Shown in pieces: positions 27,562 through 36,301 of a stretch of DNA of 64,000 nucleotides. The DNA is from Sulfurivermis fontis (lineage in GTDB: Bacteria; Pseudomonadota; Gammaproteobacteria; Thiohalomonadales; Thiohalomonadaceae). A model generated the notes under the pieces. It was not told the DNA's origin, did no database searches, and saw only the letters and a list, made by a program, of their open reading frames with translations. Both the position numbers and the translations under genes were made by a program. Position 1 is the stretch's first letter. Every line of letters begins with the position of its first letter. The DNA lies in assembly GCF_004001245.1 (NCBI RefSeq), contig NZ_AP018724.1, positions 3,154,501 through 3,218,500 on the forward strand. The letters are read 5' to 3'.

Positions 27562-29880
27562 TTATTCTTCGTCGGCCGGCGCCTCGCCCGGCGGCGCCAC
27601 CTGTTCGGCGTAGCCGCATTCCTTCTGTGGGCAGACCTTTTCGGTGCCGCGGCGCTTGGTGGTCTTGAGGGTGAGGATCGGCCAGCCGCACTGCGGGCAC
27701 GGCTCGTTGATCGGCGGATTCCATACCGCGTACTTGCACTCCGGGTAGGTGTTGCAGGAATAGAACATCTTGCCGTAGCGCGACTTGCGCTGCACCAAGG
27801 TGCCTTTCTTGCACTCCGGACAGGTGACGCCGGTGTCCGCCGGTTTTTCCAGCGGCTCGATGTACTTGCACTTGGGATAGGCGGAACAGCCGATGAACTT
27901 GCCATAACGCCCCTGGCGGATGATCAGCGGCGAGCCACACTTGGGACAGGTGCGTCCTTCCACGACCTCCGGCGGCGCCTCTTCCTTCTGTTCGGCGGTC
28001 TCGTTCAGGTTGCGCGTGTAGTCGCATTCGGGATAACCGCTGCAACCGATGAAGCGGCCGCGGCGCCCCAGGCGGATGGTGAGCGGCTTGCCGCACTTGG
28101 GGCAGGCCTCGTCCATGGCCTCCTGGGTGACGTCCTTGCGGCTGACGTCCTTCTCCTTGGTCTCCACCAGTTCCTTGAACGGCCCCCAGAACTCCTCCAT
28201 CACCGGCACCCACTCGCGCTCGCCGCGCGAGATCTCGTCCAGCTCGTCCTCCAGATGCGCAGTGAAATCGTAGTCCACGTACTTGGTGAAGTGTTCGGTG
28301 AGGAACTTGTTGACGATGCGGCCAACGTCGGTGGGGATGAAGCGTTTCTTGTCCATCTCCACGTACTCGCGCTGCTGCAGCGTCGAGATGATCGAGGCAT
28401 AGGTGGAGGGACGGCCGATGCCGTACTCTTCCAGCGCCTTCACCAGCGAGGCCTCCGAATAGCGCGGCGGCGGCTCGGTGAAATGCTGTTCGGTACGGAT
28501 CGCCATGAGGGTCACGCTGTCGCCCTCGTGCAGCGGCGGCAACAGACGGTTGTCCTCGTCCTCATCCTTCTTGGCGTCGTCCACACTCTCCTCGTACACC
28601 GCCATGAAACCGGGATGCACCACGGTCGAGCCGTTGGCGCGAAAGGTGTTGCCCGCGCCGGCAGCGATATCCACCGCCACGGTATCGATGGTGGCGTGGA
28701 TCATCTGGCAGGCCAGGGTACGTTTCCAGATCAGCTCGTACAGCTTGTACTGTTCCTTGCTCAGATGCTCCTTCAGTGAGTCAGGCTCGCGCAGCACGGA
28801 AGTGGGGCGTACCGCCTCGTGCGCCTCCTGGGCGTTCTTCGACTTGGTCTTGTAGATACGCGGCTCCTTGGGCACGTTGTCCTTGCCGAAACGCTGGGCG
28901 ATGTAGCCGCGGATCTCGTCCAGCGCCTCCTGCGCCAGATTCACCGAGTCGGTACGCATGTAGGTGATGAGACCGACGGTCTCACCGCCGATATCGATGC
29001 CTTCATACAACTGTTGCGCGGTGCGCATGGTGCGCTGTGCGGTGAAACCGAGCTTGCGGGAGGCCTCCTGTTGCAGGGTGGAGGTGGTGAACGGCGCCGC
29101 CGGATTGCGCTTGCGCTGCTTCTTTTCCACCTTGCTCACTACCAGCTTGCCGGCAGCGGCCTTGCTCAGGGTCTTTTCCGCCGCCTTGGCCTGTTTGGCG
29201 TCGGTGATGGAGAACTGGGTTATCTTCTCGCCTTCGAGTTGGGTCAGTTTGGCGGTAAAACCCTGCTTGGCGGCCAGGGCATCGGCCTCGATGGTCCAGT
29301 ATTCGCGCGCCTTGAACGCCTCGATCTCCAGCTCGCGCTCGACGATGAGGCGCAGCGCCGGGCTTTGCACGCGACCGGCGGACAGGCCGCGGCGGATCTT
29401 CTTCCACAGCAGCGGCGAGAGGTTGAAGCCCACCAGGTAATCGAGGGCGCGGCGCGCCTGCTGCGCATTGACCAGCTCCATGGCCAGTTCGCGCGGATGT
29501 TCCACCGCCTCCTGGATGGCCTTCTTGGTGATTTCGTGGAACACCACGCGTGCCACTCGCTTGTTCTTGAGCAACTTGCGTTCGTTGAGGATCTCGTACA
29601 GGTGCCAGGAAATGGCCTCTCCCTCGCGGTCCGGGTCAGTGGCCAGATACAGGCTGTCGGCCTTGGCGAGCGCCTTGGCGATGGCATCGACGTGCTTTTC
29701 GTTTTTGTCGATGACCTCATACTGCATCCTGAAACCATGCGCCGGATCGACTGCACCCTCCTTGGGGCGCAGGTCGCGCACATGGCCATAGGACGCCAAC
29801 ACCTCGAAATCCTTGCCCAGGTATTTCTTGATGGTCTTGGCCTTGGCCGGCGATTCAACGATGACGAGGTGTTTGCTCAT
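27562..29880 (-). CDS. topA: DNA topoisomerase I
   Basis: 772 aa. The Toprim domain (LVIVESPAKAKTIKKYLG; DPDREGEAISWHL) is followed by the type IA core with active-site Tyr in GLITYMRTDSVN. The C-terminus carries four Cys4 zinc-ribbon repeats starting at CPKCGKPL, CPKCGSPL, CPECKKGT and CPQCGWPI; the last is a little divergent. It relaxes negative supercoils by single-strand passage. Length and layout match proteobacterial TopA. A hairpin terminator of the upstream smg unit separates it from that gene. Confidence 0.96.
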   Translation of the reverse strand: MSKHLVIVESPAKAKTIKKYLGKDFEVLASYGHVRDLRPKEGAVDPAHGFRMQYEVIDKNEKHVDAIAKALAKADSLYLATDPDREGEAISWHLYEILNERKLLKNKRVARVVFHEITKKAIQEAVEHPRELAMELVNAQQARRALDYLVGFNLSPLLWKKIRRGLSAGRVQSPALRLIVERELEIEAFKAREYWTIEADALAAKQGFTAKLTQLEGEKITQFSITDAKQAKAAEKTLSKAAAGKLVVSKVEKKQRKRNPAAPFTTSTLQQEASRKLGFTAQRTMRTAQQLYEGIDIGGETVGLITYMRTDSVNLAQEALDEIRGYIAQRFGKDNVPKEPRIYKTKSKNAQEAHEAVRPTSVLREPDSLKEHLSKEQYKLYELIWKRTLACQMIHATIDTVAVDIAAGAGNTFRANGSTVVHPGFMAVYEESVDDAKKDEDEDNRLLPPLHEGDSVTLMAIRTEQHFTEPPPRYSEASLVKALEEYGIGRPSTYASIISTLQQREYVEMDKKRFIPTDVGRIVNKFLTEHFTKYVDYDFTAHLEDELDEISRGEREWVPVMEEFWGPFKELVETKEKDVSRKDVTQEAMDEACPKCGKPLTIRLGRRGRFIGCSGYPECDYTRNLNETAEQKEEAPPEVVEGRTCPKCGSPLIIRQGRYGKFIGCSAYPKCKYIEPLEKPADTGVTCPECKKGTLVQRKSRYGKMFYSCNTYPECKYAVWNPPINEPCPQCGWPILTLKTTKRRGTEKVCPQKECGYAEQVAPPGEAPADEE

Positions 29881-29891
29881 ACTGCTTCCTT

Positions 29892-29920
29892 AAAAAACAA
29901 ATGCCCGCGTTACGCGGGCA
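29892..29920 (-). terminator. Rho-independent terminator after smg
   Basis: An 8-bp perfect stem TGCCCGCG/CGCGGGCA (29902-29909, 29913-29920) with a 3-base loop, followed on the minus strand by TTTGTTTTTT. It lies 26 bases beyond the smg stop and 12 bases before topA. Confidence 0.8.
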
Positions 29921-29945
29921 TACCTTGTCGAACGAGAGGGTGCGC

Positions 29946-30422
29946 TCAGTGCAACACACCCGCCGTCTCGTCCAGAACCAGATCTTCCATCCACGCAAAC
30001 GCCGCCTCGCGGCCGGGCTGGTTGAACAGGACCATCAGGATCACCCACTTGAGCTGCTCCAGGTCCACCTCGTCCTCTTCCAACGCCATCACCCGATCGA
30101 TGACCATTTCGCGCGTGGCGGAATCGAGCACGCCCATCTGTTCCATGAACAGAATGAAGCCGCGGCACTCGGTATTGATCTTCTCCAGCTCCGGCTCGGA
30201 ATAGAAGCGGAGGGAGCCGGACGGCACCGCTGCGGGCAGCGCATCGTCCTGCAGATCGGCCAGACCCTCCAACCAGTCGAAGGCCTTGCCGATCTCGTTC
30301 TGGCGGAAACCGGCCTCCAGCAGTGCCTCTTGTAGCGCATCCTGATCCTCGTCGAAACCTATTTCATCTTCGATGTAGTTTTCGAACAGGTACATCAGGA
30401 CATCAAACACGTTTTGCTTCAT
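29946..30422 (-). CDS. smg: Smg family protein (DUF494)
   Basis: 158 aa, acidic and helical. The family N-terminus KQNVFDVLMYLFENYIEDE is followed by LEEAGF-like LLEAGFRQNEIGKAFDWLEGL and the C-terminal LKWVILMVLFNQPG. Smg is almost always encoded next to dprA in proteobacteria; its molecular role is unsettled. Here the dprA stop directly abuts the smg start, so the two are one unit. A terminator follows. Confidence 0.9.
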   Translation of the reverse strand: MKQNVFDVLMYLFENYIEDEIGFDEDQDALQEALLEAGFRQNEIGKAFDWLEGLADLQDDALPAAVPSGSLRFYSEPELEKINTECRGFILFMEQMGVLDSATREMVIDRVMALEEDEVDLEQLKWVILMVLFNQPGREAAFAWMEDLVLDETAGVLH

Positions 30423-31526
30423 TCAGAGGCTCTCTTTGCTGGTCCGGGCATAACCCCCGCCCGCCGCGGAGGCCACGAAGCCCTCCAGTTCCAGTAACAA
30501 CAGCATGGAGGAAACGGCATCGGCCGTCAATCCGCTGCGTTCCACCAGGATGTCCACGGCAGTAGGCGCGAAATCGATGCAATCGAGCAGACGACGATAA
30601 TCCTCATCAAGGTTAAATTCACTTACTTCGGGCGTGGCTTCTTGCGCCAGCGCCGCGCGCAGCTGCGGCGCCAGCTCCTCCAGAATGTCCTGTGCCGTCT
30701 CCACCAGTTTGGCGCCATCCCGTATCAGGCGATGGCAGCCACGCGCCAGTGGGTTGTGGATCGAACCGGGAATGGCGAACACCTCGCGGCCCTGCTCCGA
30801 CGCGCTGCGCGCGGTGAGCAGGGAACCGCTGCGCAGCGCCGCCTCCACCACCAACGTGCCCAGCGCCAGTCCGCTGATGAGGCGGTTGCGGCGCGGGAAA
30901 TGACCGGGCAACGGTGGCGTACCCGGCGGATATTCGCTCACCAGGGCGCCGCCGCCGTCGACGATGGCGTGGGCCAGATCACGATGGCGCGCCGGATAGA
31001 TGCGATCCGGTCCGGTGCCGAACACCGCAATGGTCTGCCCCTTGGCGGCCAGGGCTCCGCGATGGGACGCGCCGTCGATGCCAAGGGCCAGGCCGCTGGT
31101 GATGGTCAGTCCGGCGGCCGCCAGGACACGGGCAAACTGCGTTGCCGTCTCCTCGCCCAGCGGCGTTGGATTGCGGCTTCCCACCATTGCCAGCTGCGGC
31201 GTGAGCAGGGCCTCGGCCGCACCATGCACGAACAACAGCGGCGGCGCATCGCGCAGCTGCGCGAGCAGGGGCGGATAGCGGGGATCCTGCAAGGTGATGA
31301 TATGACGCTCCCCGCCGGCCCAGGCCAGATCCTGCTCCACGGCCTCCCATGCCGGCGCACGCAGGGCCGCGCGCAGTTCCGGCTCCAGCGCGGGATCGCG
31401 CGTGCCGTGGTCGAACAGTGCGCTGGGCGAACCATGCTGCACCAGCAATTCGCGCAGCCGCACCGGACCGATGCCGGGCAGGTGCAACAGGGCGAGCCAA
31501 TGGTGAAGTTCGTCGCGGGAGGTCAT
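30423..31526 (-). CDS. dprA: DNA-processing protein DprA (Smf)
   Basis: 367 aa. An N-terminal SAM/helix-hairpin-helix-like region (WLALLHLPGIGPVRLRELL) precedes the Rossmann-fold DprA core (AMVGSRNPTPLG, TITSGLALGIDGASHRGAL, FGTGPDRIYPARH, SEYPPGTPPLPGHFPRRNR). A C-terminal winged-helix domain of about 70 residues (LLDCIDFAPTAVDILVERSG) completes it. DprA loads RecA onto incoming single-stranded DNA during natural transformation. A complete gene suggests possible competence, but no other competence gene is in view. Confidence 0.93.
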   Translation of the reverse strand: MTSRDELHHWLALLHLPGIGPVRLRELLVQHGSPSALFDHGTRDPALEPELRAALRAPAWEAVEQDLAWAGGERHIITLQDPRYPPLLAQLRDAPPLLFVHGAAEALLTPQLAMVGSRNPTPLGEETATQFARVLAAAGLTITSGLALGIDGASHRGALAAKGQTIAVFGTGPDRIYPARHRDLAHAIVDGGGALVSEYPPGTPPLPGHFPRRNRLISGLALGTLVVEAALRSGSLLTARSASEQGREVFAIPGSIHNPLARGCHRLIRDGAKLVETAQDILEELAPQLRAALAQEATPEVSEFNLDEDYRRLLDCIDFAPTAVDILVERSGLTADAVSSMLLLLELEGFVASAAGGGYARTSKESL

Positions 31527-31586
31527 CTCTAGTCAGCCATGTCCCTATAGCCAGGCTCACAGTATAGCGACTACGGCCGCCACAAA

Positions 31587-31611
31587 GGCAAACGGCGCCC
31601 GCAGGCGCCGT
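31587..31611 (-). terminator. Probable terminator after the LysM gene
   Basis: An 8-bp perfect stem ACGGCGCC/GGCGCCGT (31592-31599, 31604-31611) with a 4-base loop. On the minus strand it is followed by TTGCCTTTG, a weak U tract. It lies 21 bases after the LysM protein stop. Confidence 0.5.
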
Positions 31612-31631
31612 CTGTGCGGGGGCATGCGCCC

Positions 31632-32753
31632 TCAGGGGTTGGTTACGAAGTCGTTCACGTGCATGGTGCGGGTGGCCTTCAGTACCAGACCGTAGCTGAC
31701 GCGGGCAAAGGTGCGGAACACCATCAGGGTACCGGCATGCTCGTCGGGCATCTTGACCAGCTCGTTGTCGCGGCGGGCATCACGCACCGTCTCGCCACGC
31801 TGGTAGACAGCCAGCACATGACCCGGCTCCATGCCGTCGTTCTGACCCAGGTTGATGGCCACCACCTGGAACTGGCCGATGAGGGCCACGCCGCCCGGCA
31901 CGGCGATGATCTGGCCGCGCACCTTGTCCTTGGGCGCGCGCGGCAGGAAGCTGGTATCCGACAGGGCGTCGTTCATCGGCAGCAGACGATCGCCGTTCAG
32001 GATTTCACGTGTCGCCTTGTTGATCTGCAGGGTGGAGACATCATCGAAGTCCTTCAGCTGGGCATCCCCCAGATGGATCGCCTCGTAACCGAGGATATCA
32101 TCGCGATCCTCGGGGTTGCGGTAGACATCGCCCGGACGCACCACCATGTATTCCGTCAGGTTCGCATCGCTGAGGCCGCGCACGTAGATGCGATGGCCGG
32201 GGCCGGCGACCAGGTGGCGATCGACGCTGGACACGATATACGGCGCCGCCTCCAGTTCCTCCTGGGTCACCACGCGCGGGCGGCTCAGGAACGGGCGGAT
32301 GGCATCCATGGGAATGGTGGGGATGGGTCGATCCAGCCCTTCCACACGCACCTTCGGCGACAGGCGCACCTCCGGCCGGCCGGGGGCGGTGGTGCTGATC
32401 TTGCCGCCGCGGTGGATCTGGATGATGGGACGCCCGTCCTTGTAGGCCAGGATCAGGATGTCGCCGGGATAGATGAGGTGCGGATTTTCGATCTGCGGAT
32501 TGCTGTCCCACAGTTCCGGCCAGCGCCATGGATCCTCGAGGAAGCGCGAGGAGATGTCCCACAGGGTATCGCCCTTCACCACCACGTATTGCTGCGGGGC
32601 ATCGGGCTTCACGACCAGCGGTGCCGGTTCTGCGACCGGTTCGGGTTGCGGCGGTTCCGGCGCCGGTTGCGGTGCACTGGCACAACCGACGACAATGGCA
32701 GCGGCTGCCAGCAGGGTGAGCAGTCGGGAGATACGGAGCGGATTCTTTTCCAT
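31632..32753 (-). CDS. LysM-domain lipoprotein
   Basis: 373 aa. The N-terminus is a lipoprotein signal (LLTLLAAAAIVVGCASA, lipobox VVGC) followed by a Pro/Glu-rich linker. A single LysM domain sits near 53-105: YVVVKGDTLWDISSRFLED, then PQIENPHLIYPGDILIL. It should anchor in the outer membrane and bind peptidoglycan. The remaining 260 residues are a conserved extension of the type found beside dprA in Pseudomonas and relatives. Divergent from def across 184 bases. Confidence 0.87.
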   Translation of the reverse strand: MEKNPLRISRLLTLLAAAAIVVGCASAPQPAPEPPQPEPVAEPAPLVVKPDAPQQYVVVKGDTLWDISSRFLEDPWRWPELWDSNPQIENPHLIYPGDILILAYKDGRPIIQIHRGGKISTTAPGRPEVRLSPKVRVEGLDRPIPTIPMDAIRPFLSRPRVVTQEELEAAPYIVSSVDRHLVAGPGHRIYVRGLSDANLTEYMVVRPGDVYRNPEDRDDILGYEAIHLGDAQLKDFDDVSTLQINKATREILNGDRLLPMNDALSDTSFLPRAPKDKVRGQIIAVPGGVALIGQFQVVAINLGQNDGMEPGHVLAVYQRGETVRDARRDNELVKMPDEHAGTLMVFRTFARVSYGLVLKATRTMHVNDFVTNP

Positions 32754-32886
32754 GGGCGTCCCGTAAGATGTTTGTATCGAATTCGGTGTCCACCCGAGAC
32801 TCAGGGTGGTTCCCCCTGTTCCAGCCCGGCCCCGCGGCCGCTGCCGGTGGGTCGTCCTGAAGGCCAGAACCTAGTATCATCATTAC

Positions 32887-32915
32887 TTTAGCAGCAAGTC
32901 TTGCGCAATTACTAT
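32887..32915 (+). promoter_or_regulatory. Putative promoter for def-fmt
   Basis: TTTAGC (32887-32892) and TACTAT (32910-32915) with a 17-base spacer, about 22 bases before the def ATG, in the divergent LysM/def region. The -35 element is weak. Confidence 0.4.
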
Positions 32916-32937
32916 AGGTTTGTCACGGAAAACCGCC

Positions 32938-33441
32938 ATGGCCATCCTCAACATCCTTCATTTCCCCGATCCGCGCCTGCGCACCCGCGCCGCGCCGGTG
33001 TCCCAGGTGGACGATGGCATCCGCCGCCTGGTGGACGACATGTTCGACACCATGTACGACGCCCCGGGCATCGGCCTGGCCGCCACCCAGGTGAATGTGC
33101 ACCAGCGTGTCATCGTCATCGACGTATCGGAAGAAAAAAACGAGCCGCGGGTATTCATCAACCCCGAGATCATCAGCCGCGACGGCGTGGAGCGGATGGA
33201 CGAGGGCTGCCTGTCGGTGCCCGGGGTGTATGAGACGGTGGAGCGGGCGGAAAAGGTCACGGTACGTGCCCTCAACCGCGACGGCCAGCCCTTCGAGCTG
33301 GAGGCCGACGGCCTGCTGGCGGTGTGCATCCAGCACGAAATGGATCACCTGGAGGGCAAGCTGTTCGTCGACTATCTCTCCAGCCTCAAGCGCGAGCGCA
33401 TACGCAAAAAACTCGAAAAGCTGCGCCGCCAGACACTGTAA
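32938..33441 (+). CDS. def: Peptide deformylase
   Basis: 167 aa from ATG 32938 ([15 protein letters not shown]); the frame's six extra upstream residues are not conserved. All three metal-site motifs are intact: [17 protein letters not shown] and HEMDHLEGK. It removes the formyl group from nascent N-formylmethionine. It lies 50 bases before fmt, the usual arrangement in which formylation and deformylation genes are transcribed together. Confidence 0.97.
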   Translation: MAILNILHFPDPRLRTRAAPVSQVDDGIRRLVDDMFDTMYDAPGIGLAATQVNVHQRVIVIDVSEEKNEPRVFINPEIISRDGVERMDEGCLSVPGVYETVERAEKVTVRALNRDGQPFELEADGLLAVCIQHEMDHLEGKLFVDYLSSLKRERIRKKLEKLRRQTL

Positions 33442-33491
33442 GCGCCCACCAACAACGGGCCCGGTCACGCCCCCATCCTTTCGGTACCCCC

Positions 33492-34433
33492 ATGAATCCG
33501 CTGAAGATCGTCTTTGCCGGCACGCCCGAGTTCGCCGCCGTGGCCCTCAAGGCCCTGCTGGCCTCACGCCACCAGGTCATCGCCGCCTATACCCAACCGG
33601 ACCGTCCCGCCGGCCGCGGCCGCAAGCTCACCCCCAGTCCGGTCAAGGCCCTGGCGCTGGAGCACGGCGTGCCGGTATATCAGCCCTTGTCGCTGAAGGA
33701 CGCGGCGGCGCAGCAGGAACTGGCCGCGCTCCGGCCGGACGTGATGGTGGTCGCCGCCTATGGCCTGCTGCTGCCCAAGGCGGTGCTGGACCTGCCGCGC
33801 CACGGCTGCCTCAACATCCACGGCTCGCTGCTGCCGCGCTGGCGCGGTGCCGCACCGATCCAGCGCGCCATCCTGGCGGGCGACGCCGAAACCGGCATCA
33901 CCATCATGCAGATGGACGTCGGCCTCGATACCGGCGCCATGCTGTATAAGGTCCGCACCCCGATCAGCGACAACGACACCGCCGCCACGCTGCACGACCG
34001 CCTCGCCGCCCTCGGCGCCGAGGCCCTGCTCACCGCGCTGGACCGGCTCCAGGCGGGCACCCTGCACGGCGAAGCGCAGGACGAGGCCCTGGCCAACTAC
34101 GCCAAGAAACTGGACAAGACCGAGGCCGCCATCGACTGGTCGCGCAGCGCCGTGGAGCTGTCGCGCCAGGTGCGCGCCTTCAATCCCTGGCCGGTGGCGC
34201 AGGCGCGGCTGGGCGACGAGGTATTGCGTGTGTGGGAGGCGGTGGTGCTGCATGAGGCCGCCGACGCCGCCCCCGGCCGCGTGGTACGCAGCGGACGCGA
34301 CGGCATCGACGTCGCCACCGGCGACGGCCTGCTGCGCCTGCGGCGCGTGCAACTACCCGGCGGCAAACCGCTGGCCGCCGGCGACTTTCTCAATGCCCAC
34401 CCGCTCGACGGCGTAACCCTCGGCAATGGCTAA
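33492..34433 (+). CDS. fmt: Methionyl-tRNA formyltransferase
   Basis: 313 aa from ATG 33492. The formyltransferase core has [15 protein letters not shown], the catalytic [18 protein letters not shown] and [10 protein letters not shown]; an OB-like C-terminal domain follows ([10 protein letters not shown]). It formylates initiator Met-tRNA using 10-formyl-tetrahydrofolate. The stop overlaps the start of rsmB by 8 bases, indicating translational coupling. Confidence 0.97.
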   Translation: MNPLKIVFAGTPEFAAVALKALLASRHQVIAAYTQPDRPAGRGRKLTPSPVKALALEHGVPVYQPLSLKDAAAQQELAALRPDVMVVAAYGLLLPKAVLDLPRHGCLNIHGSLLPRWRGAAPIQRAILAGDAETGITIMQMDVGLDTGAMLYKVRTPISDNDTAATLHDRLAALGAEALLTALDRLQAGTLHGEAQDEALANYAKKLDKTEAAIDWSRSAVELSRQVRAFNPWPVAQARLGDEVLRVWEAVVLHEAADAAPGRVVRSGRDGIDVATGDGLLRLRRVQLPGGKPLAAGDFLNAHPLDGVTLGNG

Positions 34434-35736
34434 ACACCGCAAGGAGGATGCCCGCAGCGCCGCAGCCCGGGTCATCGAGCAGGTGCTGGCCGAGGGCCGC
34501 TCCCTGGCCGCCGCCCTGCCGCCGGCCCTGAACAGCGTGCCGCCGGCCGAGCGCGGCCTGACCCAGGAGCTGTGCTACGGCACCCTGCGCTGGGCGCCGC
34601 GGCTGGAGGCCCTGGCCTCGAGGCTGCTGGACAAGCCGCTGCGCGCCCGCGACAGCGACGTGCACGCCTTGCTGCTGGTCGGCCTGTACCAGCTGCTCTA
34701 TCTCAACGTGCCGCCCCACGCCGCGGTGTCGCTCACCGTCGACGCCACGGTAAAACTGAAGAAGGAATGGGCGCGCGGCCTGCTCAACGGCGTGCTGCGC
34801 CGGCTGCTGCGCGAGCAGGAGTCCCTGCTCGCCGCGGTGGACGCCAGCACATCGGCCGCCCTGGCCCATCCCGCCTGGCTGCTGGCCCGCTTCGAGCAGG
34901 ACTGGCCCGAAGACTGGCGCGCCATCGCCGCCGCCAACAACGCCCGCCCGCCCATGACCTTGCGCGTCAACCGCCGGCAGGGCAGCCGCGCTGATTATCT
35001 CGCCCGGCTGGAGGCGGCAGGCCTTGCCGCCTGTGCCGTGGCGCATGTGCCCGACGCCATCACCCTCGCCGCCCCGGCGGCGGTGGAACAGCTACCCGGC
35101 TTTGCCGAAGGCGCCGTGTCGGTACAGGATGCGGCCGCGCAGCTCGCCGCCGGCCTGCTGCAACTGGCACCGGGCCAGCGCGTGCTGGACGCCTGCGCCG
35201 CGCCCGGCGGCAAGACCGGCCACATGCTGGAAACCTGTCCCGAGATCGAGCTGCTGGCCCTGGACAGCGAGGCCGAGCGCCTGCAGCGGGTGGCGGAAAA
35301 CCTCGCGCGCCTGCGGCTCACCGCCGCACTGCGCACCGGCGACGCGGGCGAGCCGGCGACGTGGTGGGACGGCAAGCCTTACGATCGCATCCTGCTCGAC
35401 GCCCCCTGCTCCGGCAGCGGGGTGATCCGGCGCCACCCCGACATCAAGGCCCTGCGCCGTGCGGAGGACATCACCACCCTCGCCGCGCAGCAGGCACGCC
35501 TGCTGCGTGCGCTGTGGCCCTTGCTGGCGCCGGGCGGTATCCTTGTCTACGCCACCTGCTCCATACTCACGGCGGAGAACGCCGGGCAGGTGACCGCCTT
35601 TCTGCACGACGAAGCACAGGCGCAAGAACTCCCCATCACGGCCTCCTGGGGGCGGGCCGTGGCGGCGGGGCGACAGATCCTGCCCGGCGAGAATGGAATG
35701 GATGGCTTCTATTACGCGGTCCTGCGCAAGACATAA
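34426..35736 (+). CDS. rsmB: 16S rRNA (cytosine-967-C5)-methyltransferase RsmB
   Basis: 436 aa. An N-terminal NusB-like RNA-binding domain (about 10-140, with [15 protein letters not shown]) is followed by the SAM methyltransferase core: [42 protein letters not shown] with the catalytic PC motif, and YATCSI with the second Cys. It makes m5C967 in 16S rRNA. It overlaps fmt and is followed by the DUF4390 gene after 4 bases. Confidence 0.96.
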   Translation: MAKHRKEDARSAAARVIEQVLAEGRSLAAALPPALNSVPPAERGLTQELCYGTLRWAPRLEALASRLLDKPLRARDSDVHALLLVGLYQLLYLNVPPHAAVSLTVDATVKLKKEWARGLLNGVLRRLLREQESLLAAVDASTSAALAHPAWLLARFEQDWPEDWRAIAAANNARPPMTLRVNRRQGSRADYLARLEAAGLAACAVAHVPDAITLAAPAAVEQLPGFAEGAVSVQDAAAQLAAGLLQLAPGQRVLDACAAPGGKTGHMLETCPEIELLALDSEAERLQRVAENLARLRLTAALRTGDAGEPATWWDGKPYDRILLDAPCSGSGVIRRHPDIKALRRAEDITTLAAQQARLLRALWPLLAPGGILVYATCSILTAENAGQVTAFLHDEAQAQELPITASWGRAVAAGRQILPGENGMDGFYYAVLRKT

Positions 35737-35740
35737 CGGG

Positions 35741-36301
35741 GTGCGGCTGGCTGGCTGGCGCCGGCTGCTCTCCGTGTTCGCCCTCTGCCTGTCCAGCCTC
35801 CCGGTGCATGCCGCCGGTTTCGAGATCCACGCCGCCGCCACCAGCCTGGAGGATGACACCTACCAGCTCACCGCCCGCATCGGCTACCACTTCGGCGATG
35901 AGGTGCTGGAGGCCCTGGACAACGGCGTGCCCCTCACCCTGCAGATGGAGGTGGAGGTGCAGCGGGTGCGCAAGTGGTGGACCAACGAGACCCTCGCCAG
36001 GCTGACGCAGCGCCACCAGCTCACCTACCATGCCTTTTCCGATCAATACCTGCTGCGCAACCTGGACAGCGGCGAACTCACCATCCACCCCACCCTCGGC
36101 ATGGCCCTGAGCGAGTTGGGGGCGGTGGACCATTTTCCCCTGTTGCCGGCCGAACAGATCGAGGCCGGCGAGGATTACGAGGTGCAATTGCGCGTCTCCC
36201 TGGACATCGAGGCCCTGCCGGCGCCGCTGCGCCCGGTGGCCTACGTCACCCCCGCCTGGCGCCTGTCGAGCGCGTGGTACACATGCTCCTTGACACCCTG
36301 A
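35741..36301 (+). CDS. DUF4390 family exported protein
   Basis: About 186 aa from a GTG at 35741, 4 bases after the rsmB stop. An N-terminal signal peptide (LSVFALCLSSLPVHA) precedes a beta-rich periplasmic domain typical of DUF4390: EVLEALDNGVPLTLQMEVEV, RVRKWW, LTYHAFSDQYLLRN and ending in TPAWRLSSAWYTC. The family sits upstream of the NtrY-like kinase in many beta- and gammaproteobacteria, so it may serve that sensor's periplasmic side. The 3' end overlaps ntrY by 19 bases. Confidence 0.82.
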   Translation: MRLAGWRRLLSVFALCLSSLPVHAAGFEIHAAATSLEDDTYQLTARIGYHFGDEVLEALDNGVPLTLQMEVEVQRVRKWWTNETLARLTQRHQLTYHAFSDQYLLRNLDSGELTIHPTLGMALSELGAVDHFPLLPAEQIEAGEDYEVQLRVSLDIEALPAPLRPVAYVTPAWRLSSAWYTCSLTP